In this document: one piece after another, positions 43,402-56,759 of the stretch | Numbering within the stretch: position 1 is the stretch's first letter | Layout of the letters: every line of letters starts with the position of its first letter | Assembly: GCA_004802725.1 (NCBI GenBank) | Contig: SGPM01000088.1 | Span: 23,566 to 87,565 of the forward strand | DNA from: Antrodiella citrinella | Taxonomy: Eukaryota; Basidiomycota; Agaricomycetes; Polyporales; Steccherinaceae | Reading direction: 5' to 3' | DNA length: 64,000 nucleotides | The notes under the pieces: model-generated | Seen by the model: only the letters and a program-made list of their open reading frames with translations | Database searches by the model: none | Told to the model about the DNA's origin: nothing | Made by a program: the position numbers and the translations under genes

Positions 43402-45224
43402 ATGTCACAAGAGCTTGGCCCGTGCCCCCCTCGGTTTGTGGAGATCAAGAAGGAGATCGCATCGCTGTATCCCGACTTCCAAGAGCGTATCACTGCGGCG
43501 TGGAACGACCTCCTCATCGAATTGGACAAGGGGACCGCGGAAATCGCTCGTCTCGGTTCAGACGTACGTTCTCTTCTTGCATCACATCCTTGACGCACTC
43601 TCAAGCTCTTGGTACAGATTGTACCTCAAGTTGAGTTCGCACAGCTGGGCAAGCTCAGCACTGAAGAAGTCGCAGCCATCAGACGCAAAGGCTGTGTCGT
43701 AATCAGGAATGTAGTGGACGATGCAGAGGCAGCTGCGTGGAAGCAAGACCTGGTAGACTTCGTGAAAGCCAATCCCGTCGAAGGTTTGTGATTATCGCGT
43801 TCAGTGTACTAGAGGCTCACGCAGCCCACCTACGTCTCACAGGATTCCCTGAAACCGACAAGCAATTTTTCCAACACTAGTACGTTGATCCGCGTATTTT
43901 CTCTGCAACTTTTGCTAGACATGTTGGTAGCTGGACGACGTCTCAAGTACGCGCGCGCGGTCATCCCAACGTTCTGGGCGCAACCACCTGGCTTAACAGC
44001 ATGTATCATCTCAAGTCCGATACCAAGCTAGACGAAGTCGATCTATCCACGCCCTTGACTTATGCAGACCGTTTCCGAATTAGGCACCCCGGGAACCAAT
44101 GGAATGCCCATCCACCACATGTTGATGGTTGTGTTGTTTGGTATCTCAATTTGGTTTTTAGAATGCTGACCTCGTTCCAGGTGGGGGCATTGAGCGATGG
44201 GAAGACTCCGTGTTCCGTACTTGCTTCGCTGATATCCTCAGCGGAAACTGGCGTCAACATGATCCGTATGACCTTGAGGGTCGAATCAACGCACGGACAT
44301 CGTTGTATGGCCGTGAAAGTCAGGTAGCCACTTGCTGTTTCTTTCGACGCAGAACTTTGTTTGATGTCATGCTGTAGTCAAGCATCTTCAGAACTTATCA
44401 AGGATGGCTCGCGATGAGGTGAGTAAACGGTCCTATGCTTTCATTACAGAATCTGCAGATGCTGACAATGATGACTTCCAGCGAGACCGCTCCGCATGAA
44501 GGAACTCTCAAGGTGTTCCCGAACGTCATGCTGTCTAACGCATACACTATCATGCGACCTTTCTTCCGCCCGACGGTCTCTGCAAGCTCGTCCGATCTTC
44601 TTGAATGTAAGAACTGGGAATACGGTGAGGCAGTCGTAATCCTTCCATGACATCGTCAACGCTGACCGAACCCTCGGAACGGAACAGACATCTCTGACCC
44701 TGACTTCCCTGGTATTTACTCTATTGGAAAAGGGTTTGCCGGTCCGCGACCGAACGCGGAGACGCATCCTCATATGAAGCTCAATGATACGATGGTTTCT
44801 GTACCTAAAGTGTACCCAGGAGACATGGTGTTCTGGCATTGCGTACGTACGCCCTCGTCCCACACACTAGCCTCGTGTTGACTAGTTTCATGATCAGGAC
44901 GTTGTGCACGCTGTGGAAATAGAGCATATCGGGAAGGAAGACTCATGCGGTGCGTGTCTTGCCTCGCCCCCAGGTTACTTTCCATCGATATCAGTGACGC
45001 AAGCTGACTGAACACGATTAGTGATGTATATCCCTGCGGTGCCTTACACTCCTCAGAACGCCGCGTACGTCGAGAGGCAGAAGGCGAGTTTCCTCGCGGG
45101 CATTCCGCCTCCGGACTTCCCTCGTGGGAAGGGCGAGACCGAGTTCGTTGGCTTTGCCAAGCCCGACGATATTGAGAGCTCCGTAGGGAAGAAGGCCATG
45201 GGATTCGCTATTACAGTGGCGTAA
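43402..45224 (+). CDS. DUF1479 (YbiU-like) 2-oxoglutarate/Fe(II)-type oxygenase
   Basis: ATG 43402 (MSQELGPCPPRFVEIKKEI), end VGKKAMGFAITVA-stop at 45222-45224. Blocks across eight or more short introns: LSTEEVAAIRRKGCVVIRNV, YWTTSQVRARGHPNVLG, NAHPPHVDG joined to GGGIERWEDSVFRTCF, SSIFRTYQGWLAMSETAPHE, GTLKVFPNVMLSNAYTIMR, KVYPGDMVFWHCD and VVHAVEIEH. The HVDGG motif and the later DxVHAVE segment supply the probable iron-binding His/Asp/His of the double-stranded beta helix. The family is common in fungi and bacteria; its substrate is not established. One relative, Candida Gig1, is linked to GlcNAc response. Reads as intact. Confidence 0.85.
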
Positions 45225-45795
45225 AGGCGCAGTTTGTAACAAGTATCCGGAAAGTAATTGTAAATCGATGTGCAGCAAGTTCTTGAGGTATCTGTACCAA
45301 GATCTATGAGTCGACATTCCCTCCACGCAATTCACATACTTCGATCTGACTGGGGACAATCGTACATTCACCGACGGCCTGAAGTGTGAAATTGCTGAAA
45401 GCATTGGGGAGAACCTCGTGGTAACCGCGTGTATATGAGTGGCTTGTGACTGACCGGAGCTTACGTCTCAAAAACACAATTATCTGATCATGCCGCCGCT
45501 CTTTTATGACGATTCCAACTCGCACTGTCCTCGAGGATGCAGACGGTGAACTTTCGAGGTTAATATCGACCTTGGCAAGGGAGGACAGGAAACGCATCAC
45601 AGTAGGGGGCTAGAATAGCAAGCGGAGCATGAACGTATAGGCTGATGATCGATGTCGGAGACCGAAATGAGGTCGAGACTAAGGCCGTGCCTGGCGGGTG
45701 CGTACTGAAGATTGATTTGCAGGAAAGGTCTTTTTCTTTGTACTTTCCTCTCGACCACCACCGTTTCATTCGTTGTCTCGTCGCTGTCGTCCACG
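45225..45795. other. Intergenic, nothing recognised
   Basis: Includes the 5' leader of NAP1, where an upstream in-frame Met at 45712 exists. The Met at 45796 is preferred because family homology starts there. Confidence 0.4.
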
Positions 45796-47301
45796 ATGTC
45801 CTCGACGATCCCAATCAACCATCACGACCCCAGTGCGCCCACCCCGCAAAACACCCCTCTCACCCACGCCCCACTCGCAGCAGGTCTATCGCGTCCCACA
45901 GTACCTGATATCTCGGAGGATAACGAGGAGGAAGATGGCCCCATTACCGGAGACGATCTGCACAATGCAGTCATGGGTCTTGTCCAGGGAAAGCTCGCCG
46001 GCCTTGTCGGAAGGAGCTCTGGCTACATCGAGAGCTTGCCGGTCGAGGTCAAGCTCAATGTCGAGGCTCTGAAGGGTGTTCAGGTCAAGCAGATCGAGCT
46101 TCAGAACCAGTATAAGCGAGAGTGCCTTGAGCTCGAGAAAAAGGTGAGTCTTCTGTCCTCGCATTCGGACACACATGTCCTTTGAAGTGGTTGTATACTA
46201 ATCGGATTACCTTTTCCAGTACGCTGATTTGCAAAAACCATTATACGACCGACGACACTCCATCATCACCGGATCTGCGAAACCCACTACTGAGGAGATC
46301 ACTGCTGGTGAAGCGCAGTCTATCAAAGACGATCCCGAGTACACGCCACTCGAGAAAGACGGCAAGGAGCCCAGCCCCGAAGGTATCCCCGAGTTCTGGC
46401 TCACAGCCCTCCGCAATCATATCGGTTTGTCTGAGCTGATCACCGATCGCGATGCCGCCGCGCTCAAGCACCTCATCGACATTCGCATCTCATACTTGCC
46501 AACAAATGACACCAAGCCCGGCTTCAAGCTCACATTCCACTTTACGCCCAATGAGTTCTTCGACAACGATGTGTTGGAGAAGACCTACCTTTACCAAGAA
46601 GAGGTAGGCTACTCCGGCGATTTCATCTACGAGCGAGCAATTGGTACCGAGATCAAGTGGAAGGAGGACAAGGATCTCACGAAGGAGTTTGAGATCAAGA
46701 AGCAGCGCAACAAGAGTGAGTCTCATTGTTCCCCTTTCCTCACACATCGCGTTCTTACCATGTTCTTGAAGACACCAACCGCACACGTCTCGTCCGGAAA
46801 GCTCGTCCCACGGAGTCGTTCTTCAACTTCTTCTCTCCTCCTGTACCTCCCGCAGAAGATGCCGTCGAGGAGCTGGACGAAGACGATCTTGATGAACTGG
46901 ATGAGAAGCTTGAGTTTGATTACCAGATCGGCGAGGATATCAAGGAGAAGGTGTGTATTCTATGCTTCTAGTCATCTGACACATCGGCTGATCGTCTGTT
47001 CCAGATCATCCCCCGTGCAGTAGACTACTTTACTGGCAAGGCACTTGAGTTGGAGGACCTTGACGATGACGAGGATGACTATGATTTGGACGACGACGAC
47101 GAGGATGCGTTTGAGGATGAGGTATGTTCGTATCGCTGTTTTTTCTTATGTCTTGCTCATTGATGTTGACTGACCCTCTCCAATCAACAGGATAGCGATT
47201 CAGACGACGATCTCCCGGCGAGAAGACGTGCCCCTCCTAAGGGTCGCGGAGCAGCCAACGCGGCTGCCAACGCCAACGCTGAAGAGTGCAAGCAGCAGTA
47301 A
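45796..47301 (+). CDS. NAP1: Nucleosome assembly protein 1
   Basis: Starts MSSTIPINHHDPSAPTPQ. A dimerisation helix follows (LPVEVKLNVEALKGVQVKQI to KRECLELEKK), then an intron at ~46144-46219, YADLQKPLYDRRHSIITG, the NAP fold (IPEFWLTALRNHIGLSELIT, FKLTFHFTPNEFFDNDVL, IGTEIKWKEDKDLTKEFEIK), RPTESFFNFFSPP, DYQIGEDIKEKIIPRAVDYF and an acidic tail with long Asp/Glu runs interrupted by an intron. The C-terminus is RRAPPKGRGAANAAANA...QQ-stop at 47299-47301. Known role: histone H2A-H2B chaperone and nuclear import escort. Five exons with short introns; complete. Confidence 0.93.
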
Positions 47302-48191
47302 ACTCGGGATGCACCTCTCCTCCCCATCGGATAAGACAACACTGCATTAATCCTACGTTCCTCACCCTCATCCTCTCCCTCCTTTCCTCCCGTCTTTCTT
47401 TGCGTCCCGCTTGTTACTGACAATTTGACGAAACAATGACATCACAATATTCTTTCACTCTGCCGCTCCCTGCTGAATTTGTTTCCTTTTTTTCTTTGCC
47501 TCCATTCATACTTCCCACGTGTTTTCAATAGCCACTACCCCTGCTTGTGTCTGTCTTTCCTGGCCCTTCCCCTTCATGTGTGTCTGCGTTTTACTAGTAC
47601 CAAACCACTGTAAACAATAAACTCAAAGTGCGAATCCTCTTTTATGTAATTCATCATCCAAACAATTCTTCTTCCGATGTCAATTGGTCGACCCGTAGAC
47701 TTCCTTGAGTCATTGCAAGAAGGTTCTAAGAAACAGCGCACTGTTGAAGTTTTGTCAGTCAGTTTGTCAGTCAGGCCGTGGTCTAAGTTGTACAAAGCTG
47801 TGTTTGCAGCTATTAGGATCCAAAGCTCTTGCCTTACTTAGAACTATGGTTTCAGACTCGAATTGTGGCGATACCTTTTTCCTTTTCCCCTTCGCTATCA
47901 CGAACGAATTACGAGCGACAAGTCGCTTTGCGAGCATGTCAAAATGATGTGTTTCTTCACACTGTCGGCTCTCATCCAGAGAACGCGTGAAACACGAAGT
48001 AGAACCGGAGCGTGCTGCGTGATGAGTAGTTTTCAAGTTGGATCTGACGCCAGGGATAATTAGATTTCGTAACGGCATCTGAAAGAAGTACTACAATTGA
48101 TACAGATAACATCTGGTGCGCAATGTCCGTATGATGGCCTACACAAGAAAAGTTCGTTCAGCGCGCAAAATGCTACACTTATGCATACCGT
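47302..48191. other. Intergenic, nothing recognised
   Basis: Pyrimidine-rich 3' region of NAP1 to ~47600, then sequence without coding signal up to the convergent GMC gene. Confidence 0.4.
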
Positions 48192-50597
48192 CTACTGTCC
48201 GCTCTTGATCAAGTCCGCAGCCTTCTCCGCCACTCCGTACAGACTACTCGACAAGTGGGCACTCAACTGCAGAGGCACGATAGACGCATCCACGACGCGA
48301 ACATTAGCAATATCGTATACCCTCAAATGAGCATCCACGACCCCTACGACGATCAGAAAATCAGGATCGCTAACTTGCTTGAGTAGTAGGCGTATGAACA
48401 AACTGCGCACCTCCGAGACTACGTTTCATCATCGCTGCAGTGCCGATGGGGTGATCGACAGCTGAGAACCCAGCGTTGGGATCGAGGATCCATTTCGTCC
48501 AGTCTGCGTCAGATCCGCCGTCCCCATTGTCGGGTACTACTGAGAATCCGGGCTGGGTCTCTCCAACGGATAACGAACTACAGTCGTTATCAAAATCAAC
48601 TCCAAATGAGAGTATCTGGATGTTCTCACTTTAGAGGTGGAGAACCAAGGATCTTACGCGATAAGCGTGCTCCCGCGATCTGGACTGAGAGATCATAGTC
48701 AACGCTGAAGTAGTTGACGTTCACTTTCGGTTTGACGAAGGGATTGGTAGACTGTTATGAAAGGATCAGCTGAATCTGTACTTCATGCGGCAGTGATTGT
48801 GACCGACCGTGATTGAGACGTTTCCTCTACTGAAAGGTAGTAGTTGCCACATATCAATTCCGAGGTCACTGTACAACGATGATCAAAAATGATTTCAAAG
48901 CAAACGCGGAAAAGTGATCATACTCAGGAAACCCGGTATCGTAGAACAGCTCGACCACAGGTGCGTTGTCGTTGATGATCAAGTCAGCCTGTACTTGGAA
49001 GATCTGCTGCAGGGCATCTGCAGATAACGCAGAATTTGCCTGCGATTGCGCCCAAGTGCTCAAACTGGACTGAATTTTCTGTACTGTAGCATTCGCCTGC
49101 GATCCAAATGCTTGGTATATGTTTGGGAATGCAATGCAGTCAGAGGGTCCTCGACCGTCTTTGTCAAATCCATTCCCGTGTGCGCCTAGCGAGTTCATTG
49201 TCTTGAGGATTTGATCAGATGGGGTACGGTCAGTGTCATAGATAGGATACTCACCTGTTCTTGCAGATTAAGACCAACGGTCTTCAGATCAACCAACGTT
49301 TTGATGCCGAACTTGTTGAGGAGTGTCGAGTCTCCGATCCCGGACAGTTGCAATAATACAGGTGTCTGCGAAGTTCGTGGATCAGGCCTCGTCGTGATAG
49401 ACGTTATACTGGTCTTACTTGTATCGCACCGGCAGCCACGATAACTTCTTTACTAGCGAATGCTATGAAACGGCCTCCGCTTGCGTCCCCGAATTCAATG
49501 CCCGTGGCTACGTGAGGAATGGAGGTGCTGTTATCAAACAAGATCTTGGTTGCCTACAAAACGATGCCAGTTAGAACGATGCTTTCATACCGTATCACAT
49601 TGGGTACGTACCATATGATCCGTCAAAGTCAACCATCCTGTGCGAATGTTCTCTACAGGCGTAAGATACGCTTGCACGGAAGACGAGCGATGGTCAGAAT
49701 CATGCCAATTGAGAGACTGTGCCGGTGAATGTAAGCGCAAAAGCGTGAGACCAGAAGTAGGAAGACATACGAGAGGTGTGATAGAAACAGCGTTCGGTGT
49801 ACCGCCATTGATATCCTTGAAATGGCTGATACCCGTCAAGTTCTGTATCGTACTGATGAATGCAGGCTGTTCAGGTCCGCCATACATAGCATCCGGATAC
49901 GTAGCTTGAACAGGACCAGTTGTTCCATGGTATGACGCAATCGAGTCCGCGCCTTTGGCGCGTTGCTGAGCGTTAGGCGCAGAGAAGCCTTCAGCCTAGA
50001 GCGAGAGTTCGGTTAGGTTTACTTATGATAATACAACAAAGAATGGTTACCTTCTTCATGTACGTCCACAAATTGTTCCAGTTCCAACCTACGCTTGCCT
50101 CAGATGTCTCCAACAAAGAAGACCAGGCGTCATATTGGGCGTTCAAACCCCTGGTCCAGTGCGCCCCGTTGATCGAAGAACTTCCGCCTAAAGTTTTGCC
50201 TCTACAAAAGGTAAAGATATGAGAGCAGTTCTTGCACTTCATGGTGAGGAAATAATCACCCGCGCATCACTTTGTTTTGATCCGTACCCCAAGCCCAATC
50301 CATAGGTCCATTAAACGCTTGGCTATACTCATAGATGTCAAATATTTGAGGATTGGTGCGGTTGTCCCCTCCGGCCTCGATAAGTAGAATTCTGAGAGTT
50401 GAGTTCTCGGCTAGCCGTGCAGCTACAGTTGTCCCAGTAAGACCAGCTCCGACGACGATATAGTCGAATGTCTGGCCGTTGGCAGCATCCGGAGACGATG
50501 TAACGCCGGACGCTCGTTTGTGTATCCGAGGGGAAGCATTGCATGCATTGAGAAGGAATATAAGAGCTAGGAAGAGGCTATGAGTGAGCATTGTCAA
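48192..50597 (-). CDS. Secreted GMC-family FAD oxidoreductase (aryl-alcohol/glucose-oxidase-like)
   Basis: N-terminus MTMLTHSLFLALIFLLNACNASP is a signal peptide; start at 50597 or the second Met 50591. FAD Rossmann motif: TFDYIVVGAGLTGTTVAARL, then LLIEAGGD. GMC signature 1 is GKTLGGSSSINGAHW, signature 2 KEVIVAAGAIQTPVLLQLSG. The active-site region is DHPIGTAAMMKRSLGG, joined through an intron to VVDAHLRVYDIANVRVVDAS and LQLSAHLSSSLYGVAEKAAD, keeping the catalytic His pair. About eight introns. Several N-x-S/T sites fit secretion. Such enzymes supply H2O2 to peroxidases during lignocellulose decay; substrate class cannot be fixed from sequence alone. Confidence 0.87.
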
Positions 50598-51198
50598 GAG
50601 TAGACGACATCTCTTACCTGAGGTCCACTTCTTATACGTGTTGGGGAGAAGACGGGGCTAGCTCAAACGCGCCCGCCATTTGTAGAGGGCCGAGTAATGA
50701 CAGAATGACTCGGATGCAAAGGCTCCAAAGAAATAGATCTTCACATCAAATCAGAACGGCGCAAGGGAGTCAGCTGAGCGGCAGGCGGTCCTGTAGCCTC
50801 CAGACGATTCGCTTGCGTGGACGAAACCTGCGGTCAGACATGGCCGTCCCATGAGTATTATATGTTCAAACAGATGCTCGGAACATGAATCAGCGGGGCC
50901 ACCCCACATTAATGGTTTCTCTTCGCAAGCGTTCCGACGTAGACAGCACACAGTGATTGTGTGCGCGTCTTCAGGCTGACTCGCCGGTGTCGAAACTCTT
51001 GGTAAAAGATGCGGAATGACATCTGACTTCCCAGAATTGACAGCAGAGGAATGTCCTTTTGTACCTCCAAGGAAATTGTGAAGAAGCGAATCACACTGGC
51101 AGCACGGGACATGAACTTGGATAGCGCACCTCTGTTTCGAAGACGAACGAGGCTCGAGCACTCCAAACGCATATCTCAGTCCGGCCCGTGACTGTCTC
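50598..51198. other. Intergenic, nothing recognised
   Basis: Promoter side of the GMC gene up to the left end of the DNA transposon. Confidence 0.4.
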
Positions 51199-51228
51199 AA
51201 GGGGCCTCCAGTGTAGCAAGCGACGACG
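51199..51228 (+). repeat. Left terminal inverted repeat of the 5.1-kb transposon
   Basis: About 20 perfect bases then imperfect, inverted relative to 56256-56285. Confidence 0.8.
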
Positions 51229-51310
51229 TAGCACCCTCCTTGCCGGAGACTCTGCCGGAGAACCAGGACCCCGTGTACCAATGCCTAATGTGGAATAGAT
51301 AATCGATAAT

Positions 51311-54300
51311 CTACTTTTTACGCTTCGTCTTGGGTGGCTGTGTACTAAGAAAGGTTGAACTCCGAGTCGCACTCAACTGCGTCTGCAATGCTTTCCTATC
51401 CTCTTCCTCTCGCAACATCTGCATATCGTCGCTACCCTGTAATCCATGTGCATCCCTGTATGCATTCGTCGTCTCCCGAGCCACGCCCATCGACACCTCT
51501 TCCTGCGTGGATATGAACATTGCAAGCAAGAGCTGAGGATCAATAGATCCCAGGCGTCCGCTCTCGTCCAACCAGTGAGAATGATCGAGGGTGATGTGGT
51601 ATAGTGCGTTATACTTCCATATGGTGCGTGGCAATCCCGATGCAGTACGTTCGCAGCTGAGACAGTGGATCGGCACATTGGTGCATGGTGTTGCGTTCGA
51701 GAACCTGGAGGCCGGCCCGTACTTCATCTGCGTGTAGTGGTACTCGCAGTTTGACAAAATGCGGTGAGTGTTTCCATCATCCGAGTCTATCATCTGCACA
51801 ACACATCCTTCGAGTCCACAGAAGCCACATGGATCAACCCCGATCTGAAGAATCCCGCGCTGGTGTCAGCATTCAACCTCGAACAGACACAGGTCAACTT
51901 ACCACAATACCATCATCTTCGATACCTCTCAGCGCATGGAGAATGTGGATTCCGACATGGTTGCGCATTCTTGACAATGGTGTATTCACCTCGCAAAGTT
52001 GGCATTGAATTTCGTCGTCGGCCTTCAATTTTTTCCCCGATACGAGCGAAGGGATTTCCTCAGGTGGAATAACAAATTGATCTTTTAAAATGGTGTGAGC
52101 ACTCACTCGCGGTAAAGCCAGGATCATGTGCAGCTCACCTTCGACATTATTCTCCGCGCCGGCATCCTCCAAGTCATCAGCTGGTGCAGCTGTAGTGGGT
52201 TTCTGGTACGGTAAACTTTCAGTCTCCACCTGCGGCAATGACTCATAATTCGTGATGAAATCTTCACGCTCAGGTTCCAACGACTCCCACGCGTATGCAG
52301 TGAGATCGATGAGCTGCTTCTCATCTACGAGCCACGTAGTATTCGCTCTTTCGGGTGAGAGAGTGTTGGGAATGATTTGTGGTGCGAGAGGGTGTAGCAA
52401 CCACCCCGGTACAGTGAGTGTGCACTGTCGCAGGGTAAGGCGGTCGTTAGAGTCCTGACGTGTTTTCTCTGCAGATTTCCCATGACCAAATGTCACATAT
52501 TCGTGCGTCCAGATCCAGCCCAGCTGAGAGATTGGGTTTGCTGCACGTCTGCGTGTCTGCGCAGTGCCACGGGACTGTACCGCGACCTCTGGGATGTGTG
52601 GTTCCATCTGTATGATTTGGACGCGGACCATAATCTCGCTGCTCGGTTCAGCAAGCTCCTCTATACTGACTGCAGTGAGTGTGGCCTTTTCCTTAGTATA
52701 TGTGAAGCCTAGAATCTCGTAGACACACAAGCAAACACAGTCCCGAACCCGAACAAGACCAGCAACGATGTCACCAGATTTGATTGACTCGTTCGGATCA
52801 ATGCCCGTAAAATTGAGTGCGTCCAGGTCAAGGTTTCCTTTCTTCAGATCCTCGTACGTAACTCCTCTGGCACGCAAAGTCCGAAGGCAGACCTTCTGAG
52901 CTCGATTAGATGTCAACATGGAGGTGACAACAGAGCTCTTCAAGTACTTCTTGCCGTCAATGATGAGGAAATCGACAAAAGCAGGAGCGGCTGGGGTCTG
53001 TGGTTCAGATTCAAACTCCGACGATGAATCTTCGGATGTAGTCTGTGGCTCAGAGTGATCGTCCAAGGTGGTTGGGAGTGGGAAGGAAGGGAAGAACTGA
53101 TCAAGGTCATACCCTTCTGGGATATCATCACTCTCATCGAGCTCTGATGTGTCCCAAAAAGTTATGTCCCTTTCTTCGACGTCAGGATGGTCTGGAATGA
53201 CATGTGGTGCAACAGGTGGTGGCTCAGGACCAAAAACCGGTGGATCGAGGACCGAGATTGGCTCGCGACGTTCCGTGCGATCGTCATCAGCAGTCAAATT
53301 GACACCAACGTAGTCGTTTCCCAAGGGGCGAAGTAGGTCGCAATTCTCTCGACCATCAAAAAACTCGTCAAAATCCACCGACGCGCTGAGCCCAAAGTAC
53401 GAGACCAATATCCGGTTGGCGGTTTCTTGACCTGCTGTCCATTCATGTGCTATGTCAATATTCCCAACTCGAACATCTCCCATCCAAGAGCGTGGATTGA
53501 CATGATCAATACCCTCAACATCCTTGAGGCTGAGGCGGCGATGTCCGCGGTCAAGATCAGGGTAGTGTTCAAAGATAGAGTTGATAGTCAGCGCCATGCT
53601 CAGTTTTTCGCTGAGCTGCAGGATATCGAAGTTCCGGTTGTGGTCTAAGGTTCGACAATCACCAAAGATAGCTTCAAGACGATCGGTCCCCTCGAGGATG
53701 ATGTGGTAAAGGAGGTCGGGATCAAGCTCCTGGAGCCGAAGAATGGTGATAATGATGTTCTTGACAATTGACTGGGAATCCGCATATAACGCGCCAGTCA
53801 TGAAGTGGGTTGTATGCTTGCGATACATCACAGCAATTAGATGGGCGTAAACAATCAATGACCGGATTTGTTCTGACAGTGACATTCTTGTCGAGATGAA
53901 TGGAAGGGTAAAGTAACCGAAAATCTCAGCAATGAATGAGAGATCACGGCGACGATGCTGCTTGGAAGGAACAGGATTCTCCTCGACGGCTTGAAGCTTT
54001 CCCAAGGCTTGTACAAGCTTGACGGCCTTTGGGACGTTCTGTTTGTCTGCAGGATCAAGGAGGAGACGCGCCTCTTCGAGCGACATTCTGGGGAGTTCCT
54101 GGAGGTGTTCCAAGACGTGATGACACTGGAGACTCGTGTCTCGGACTAAGATGCCTTTAGGGTTCCGAGCAAGAGTTGCGAACCGTTTGATAACATGCTT
54201 CGGATCACTTGTGCTGACAATCCCACGGCGTGAAGTCCAGCAATTGAATCCCTTGAGAGAGTGGAGAGTACGCCCGAGATTGGTTGTGATATCAATCTGC

Positions 54301-56086
54301 TTGGCCATACACAGCAAATACCGTGCACGCCGATACGCAGAATCACCGTCCGTCGCAAGAGTCCAGATCTCTCCGAGCATGTCTTCTGCATGCGGATGTG
54401 ACGCCCATTCGTCAAAGAAGAGTTGAAGCCATCGCGCGAGTGACTCTGCATCTTCTTGCTTGCATGAAGCTGATACAACCAGTGGGATACCCTGGTACTG
54501 CTTTGGATCTCCGATTGAGCCTACCGCGAGAACGGTTGCCTCCTTTCCAAAGCAAATCTTCCCCTCGTCAAGCAGCTTTGCCACTGCTTCGACCGCCGCA
54601 TAACTAGATACCTTGATGTTCAATCCAGCGATCCGACTATGCTCCCGACAAAGCCCACAGATACAGTCACTTGACTTATCATATCGACATCGCTCGTCGA
54701 CCGAAACACCGTCGATCATTACGATACGTCCCGGACGACGACGGCGCGCACCTGGGGATGAGTCTGATGTGACAGGTTTGGGTAGAGGAGGGAGAATGTT
54801 GGTAAATGACGTCCGGATCTCTTCTGACGTTGGAAAACCAATACACGGGAGAATGCGTCTGATCGAAGTATGTCGTCGGACCGTGGTGGCTGAGGGAGCT
54901 CCGTATGCATGTTGCACTGCATACAGTAACCTCGGTCCGCCGATCGCCTTGACTAGAAAGGCGACATCAAGTTCGCGAGCACTGAAGCCCCCGCGTGGCG
55001 TGTAGACACCTGCAATCGCGCGGTCAAGTTGGGTCGCAATCATCTGAGGGTTTGCACCTCTCCTCAACGTGACACTCAGAAGCCTACGGAGGCCTTTCAC
55101 ATCGTGTTTTGACAGCAGCATTGTAATACGTTGTTGATCGTGTATGAGTTGCGCCTGTCTTGACAATTTGCGATCCGCGTTCAACAACTAAGCAAAGAGA
55201 CACCGTCAACGACTCAGCCGCATTTCAAAGTATCGAGAATAACATACCCGAAGCTGAGTCTTAGTCGCTCGCCGCTGTATACGCTCCAAGACCAGTCGAA
55301 TTTGTCGGTAGTTGAGGTACCCGTAAGGTAGTGTGCGAGGAGCTTCACTCGTGCGATTCACGAAACGTTTGAATGCATTGGACTCGGGAACTTCATAGCA
55401 TTCATCGCAGCATGTGTGCCCCAGTGGAGAAACTCCACTGCAACTGCGAGATCGGAGCCGTAGGTACATATCCTCATCAAACGCGATCGGCTCCCACTCC
55501 TGCTTCCGGATTTCATGGTACTGGAACGGGTACGTGGACCAAACAGACCCGGCCGTCCACTGAACGCGTACACCCTGACATGTCCCACTCTTCGTCACAG
55601 AAATCGTGGGTATGGAGCTCGATGGACCCGCACTAAGAGGCGAGGGCATAGCTGGCGTGCTCAAAGACAGAGCGGAAGGTGTGGCGCCGCGCGATAAGAT
55701 GTTCAGCGAAGGGCGAGAGATAAGGGGTGGAATGGGAAGATGACTGGAAGAAGATTCCCCCAAGGAAATAGGTGTCCCGCCTCGAACATACGCCGATTCA
55801 GAGGGAGTAGTATCGCGAGAGGAGAGGGAATCTATGGACGACTGGGAAAGCCGCAGAAGTCAGATATTTACCAGGTACAAAAAGCATACTGACTCACCTG
55901 ACGAGACGGCCTTTTTTGCTTCCCCTTCCCGCAGAACTTCCCTGCCCGGTGACTCCGAAGGCCTTGTGGATTCCTAGGACTCCGCAGCTTGACAGGTGAG
56001 CCACATATGTTGCAGGTCACAAAGCTGTCGCCGTTCTCCGTCCTCACTTGGAACAATATACCGTCGACGTCAAGTGTAGAAGACAT
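51311..56086 (-). CDS. Large (~1,530-residue) DDE-type transposase of unassigned superfamily
   Basis: Four exons close in phase: 56086-55898, 55841-55248, 55187-51903, 51844-51311. The N-terminus has a BED-like finger (VTCNICGSPVKL, LRSHRAGKFC) and a Cys/His cluster (HTCCDECYEVPES). A plausible DDE triad is Asp in RIVMIDGVSVDERC, Asp in WTLATDGDSAYRRARYLL and Glu in ILEGTDRLEAIFGDCRT, with STSDPKHVIKRFATLARN between. An acidic linker follows. The C-terminus has a C2H2-like finger (CQLCEVNTPLSRMRNHVGIH) and a Cys-rich zinc-binding module (DPCGFCGLEGC, CTNVPIHCLSC, RTIWKYNALYHITLDH). No stop or frameshift is seen. Proteins of this layout recur in basidiomycete genomes; Academ or P-like affinity is possible but not shown. 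Confidence 0.8.
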
Positions 56087-56255
56087 TATTGAACGAAAGT
56101 ACGAAGAACATGCAAGGGAGGAAGAAGGGGAGATGTTCAAAGGAGCGTGAACGCGAACGAGATAGTAATCGACGCTGCTATCTCATCTCCATCTCATCAC
56201 CAGGACCCCTGGCACAAGTAACCCTTGGATTTCCTTTTAAGGAAGGGGTACATGG

Positions 56256-56285
56256 TGTCTTCGCCTGCTACACTGGAGGCCCCTT
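56256..56285 (-). repeat. Right terminal inverted repeat of the 5.1-kb transposon
   Basis: Inverted match to 51199-51228. Confidence 0.8.
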
Positions 56286-56759
56286 GGAGATGTCGACCAA
56301 GATATGCCTGTGCCGCGCAACATTCTTGTCAGTGGCGTCCTAATCCCACATATTCCCGCTAACCAACAACTACACTAATATTTTCGGACACGCCTACAAT
56401 TTCGTGAACGGCTGAAAGGAACGTCAAAGTCTGATCATGTAGTGCATCACTGGTGACTCAGACTACTACGAAGGAAACGTATTTAGGCGCCTGCCATTTG
56501 CAGCGCTAGCTAGGTGGATAGTAGATACCTGGTTGAAAATCTCTACAGCTCAGCGCAGAATTACTGTCCATTTCGTGGCAGGAGAGCTAATGACTCTCAT
56601 TAATAATATTCCAGGAGTATTCGTGATAGAAAGATAGTAAGTTGAACATTTCGATGTCAGCAGTGTTCTACACGGTAACACGGCGCCGAGAAAAAATTAT
56701 ATTTAGGCGAGAACATGATCTTCGTCGGTCTTGAGACAAACCTAAAATCAAAGACGGTG
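56286..56759. other. Intergenic, nothing recognised
   Basis: Right flank of the transposon; AT-rich, no coding signal. Confidence 0.4.

Larger units (their letters stand above)
51199..56285 (-). mobile_element. 5.1-kb DNA transposon with intact large transposase gene
   Basis: The ends form an inverted repeat. The left end (51199) reads AAGGGGCCTCCAGTGTAGCA and the reverse complement of the right end (56285) reads the same 20 bases. Both continue similarly (GCGACGAC versus GCGAAGAC) before diverging. No clear target-site duplication is seen next to this boundary. The element holds a single gene. The superfamily was not identified; the large size, DDE-like acidic residues and terminal zinc fingers exclude hAT, Tc1/mariner and typical Mutator. 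Confidence 0.8.
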
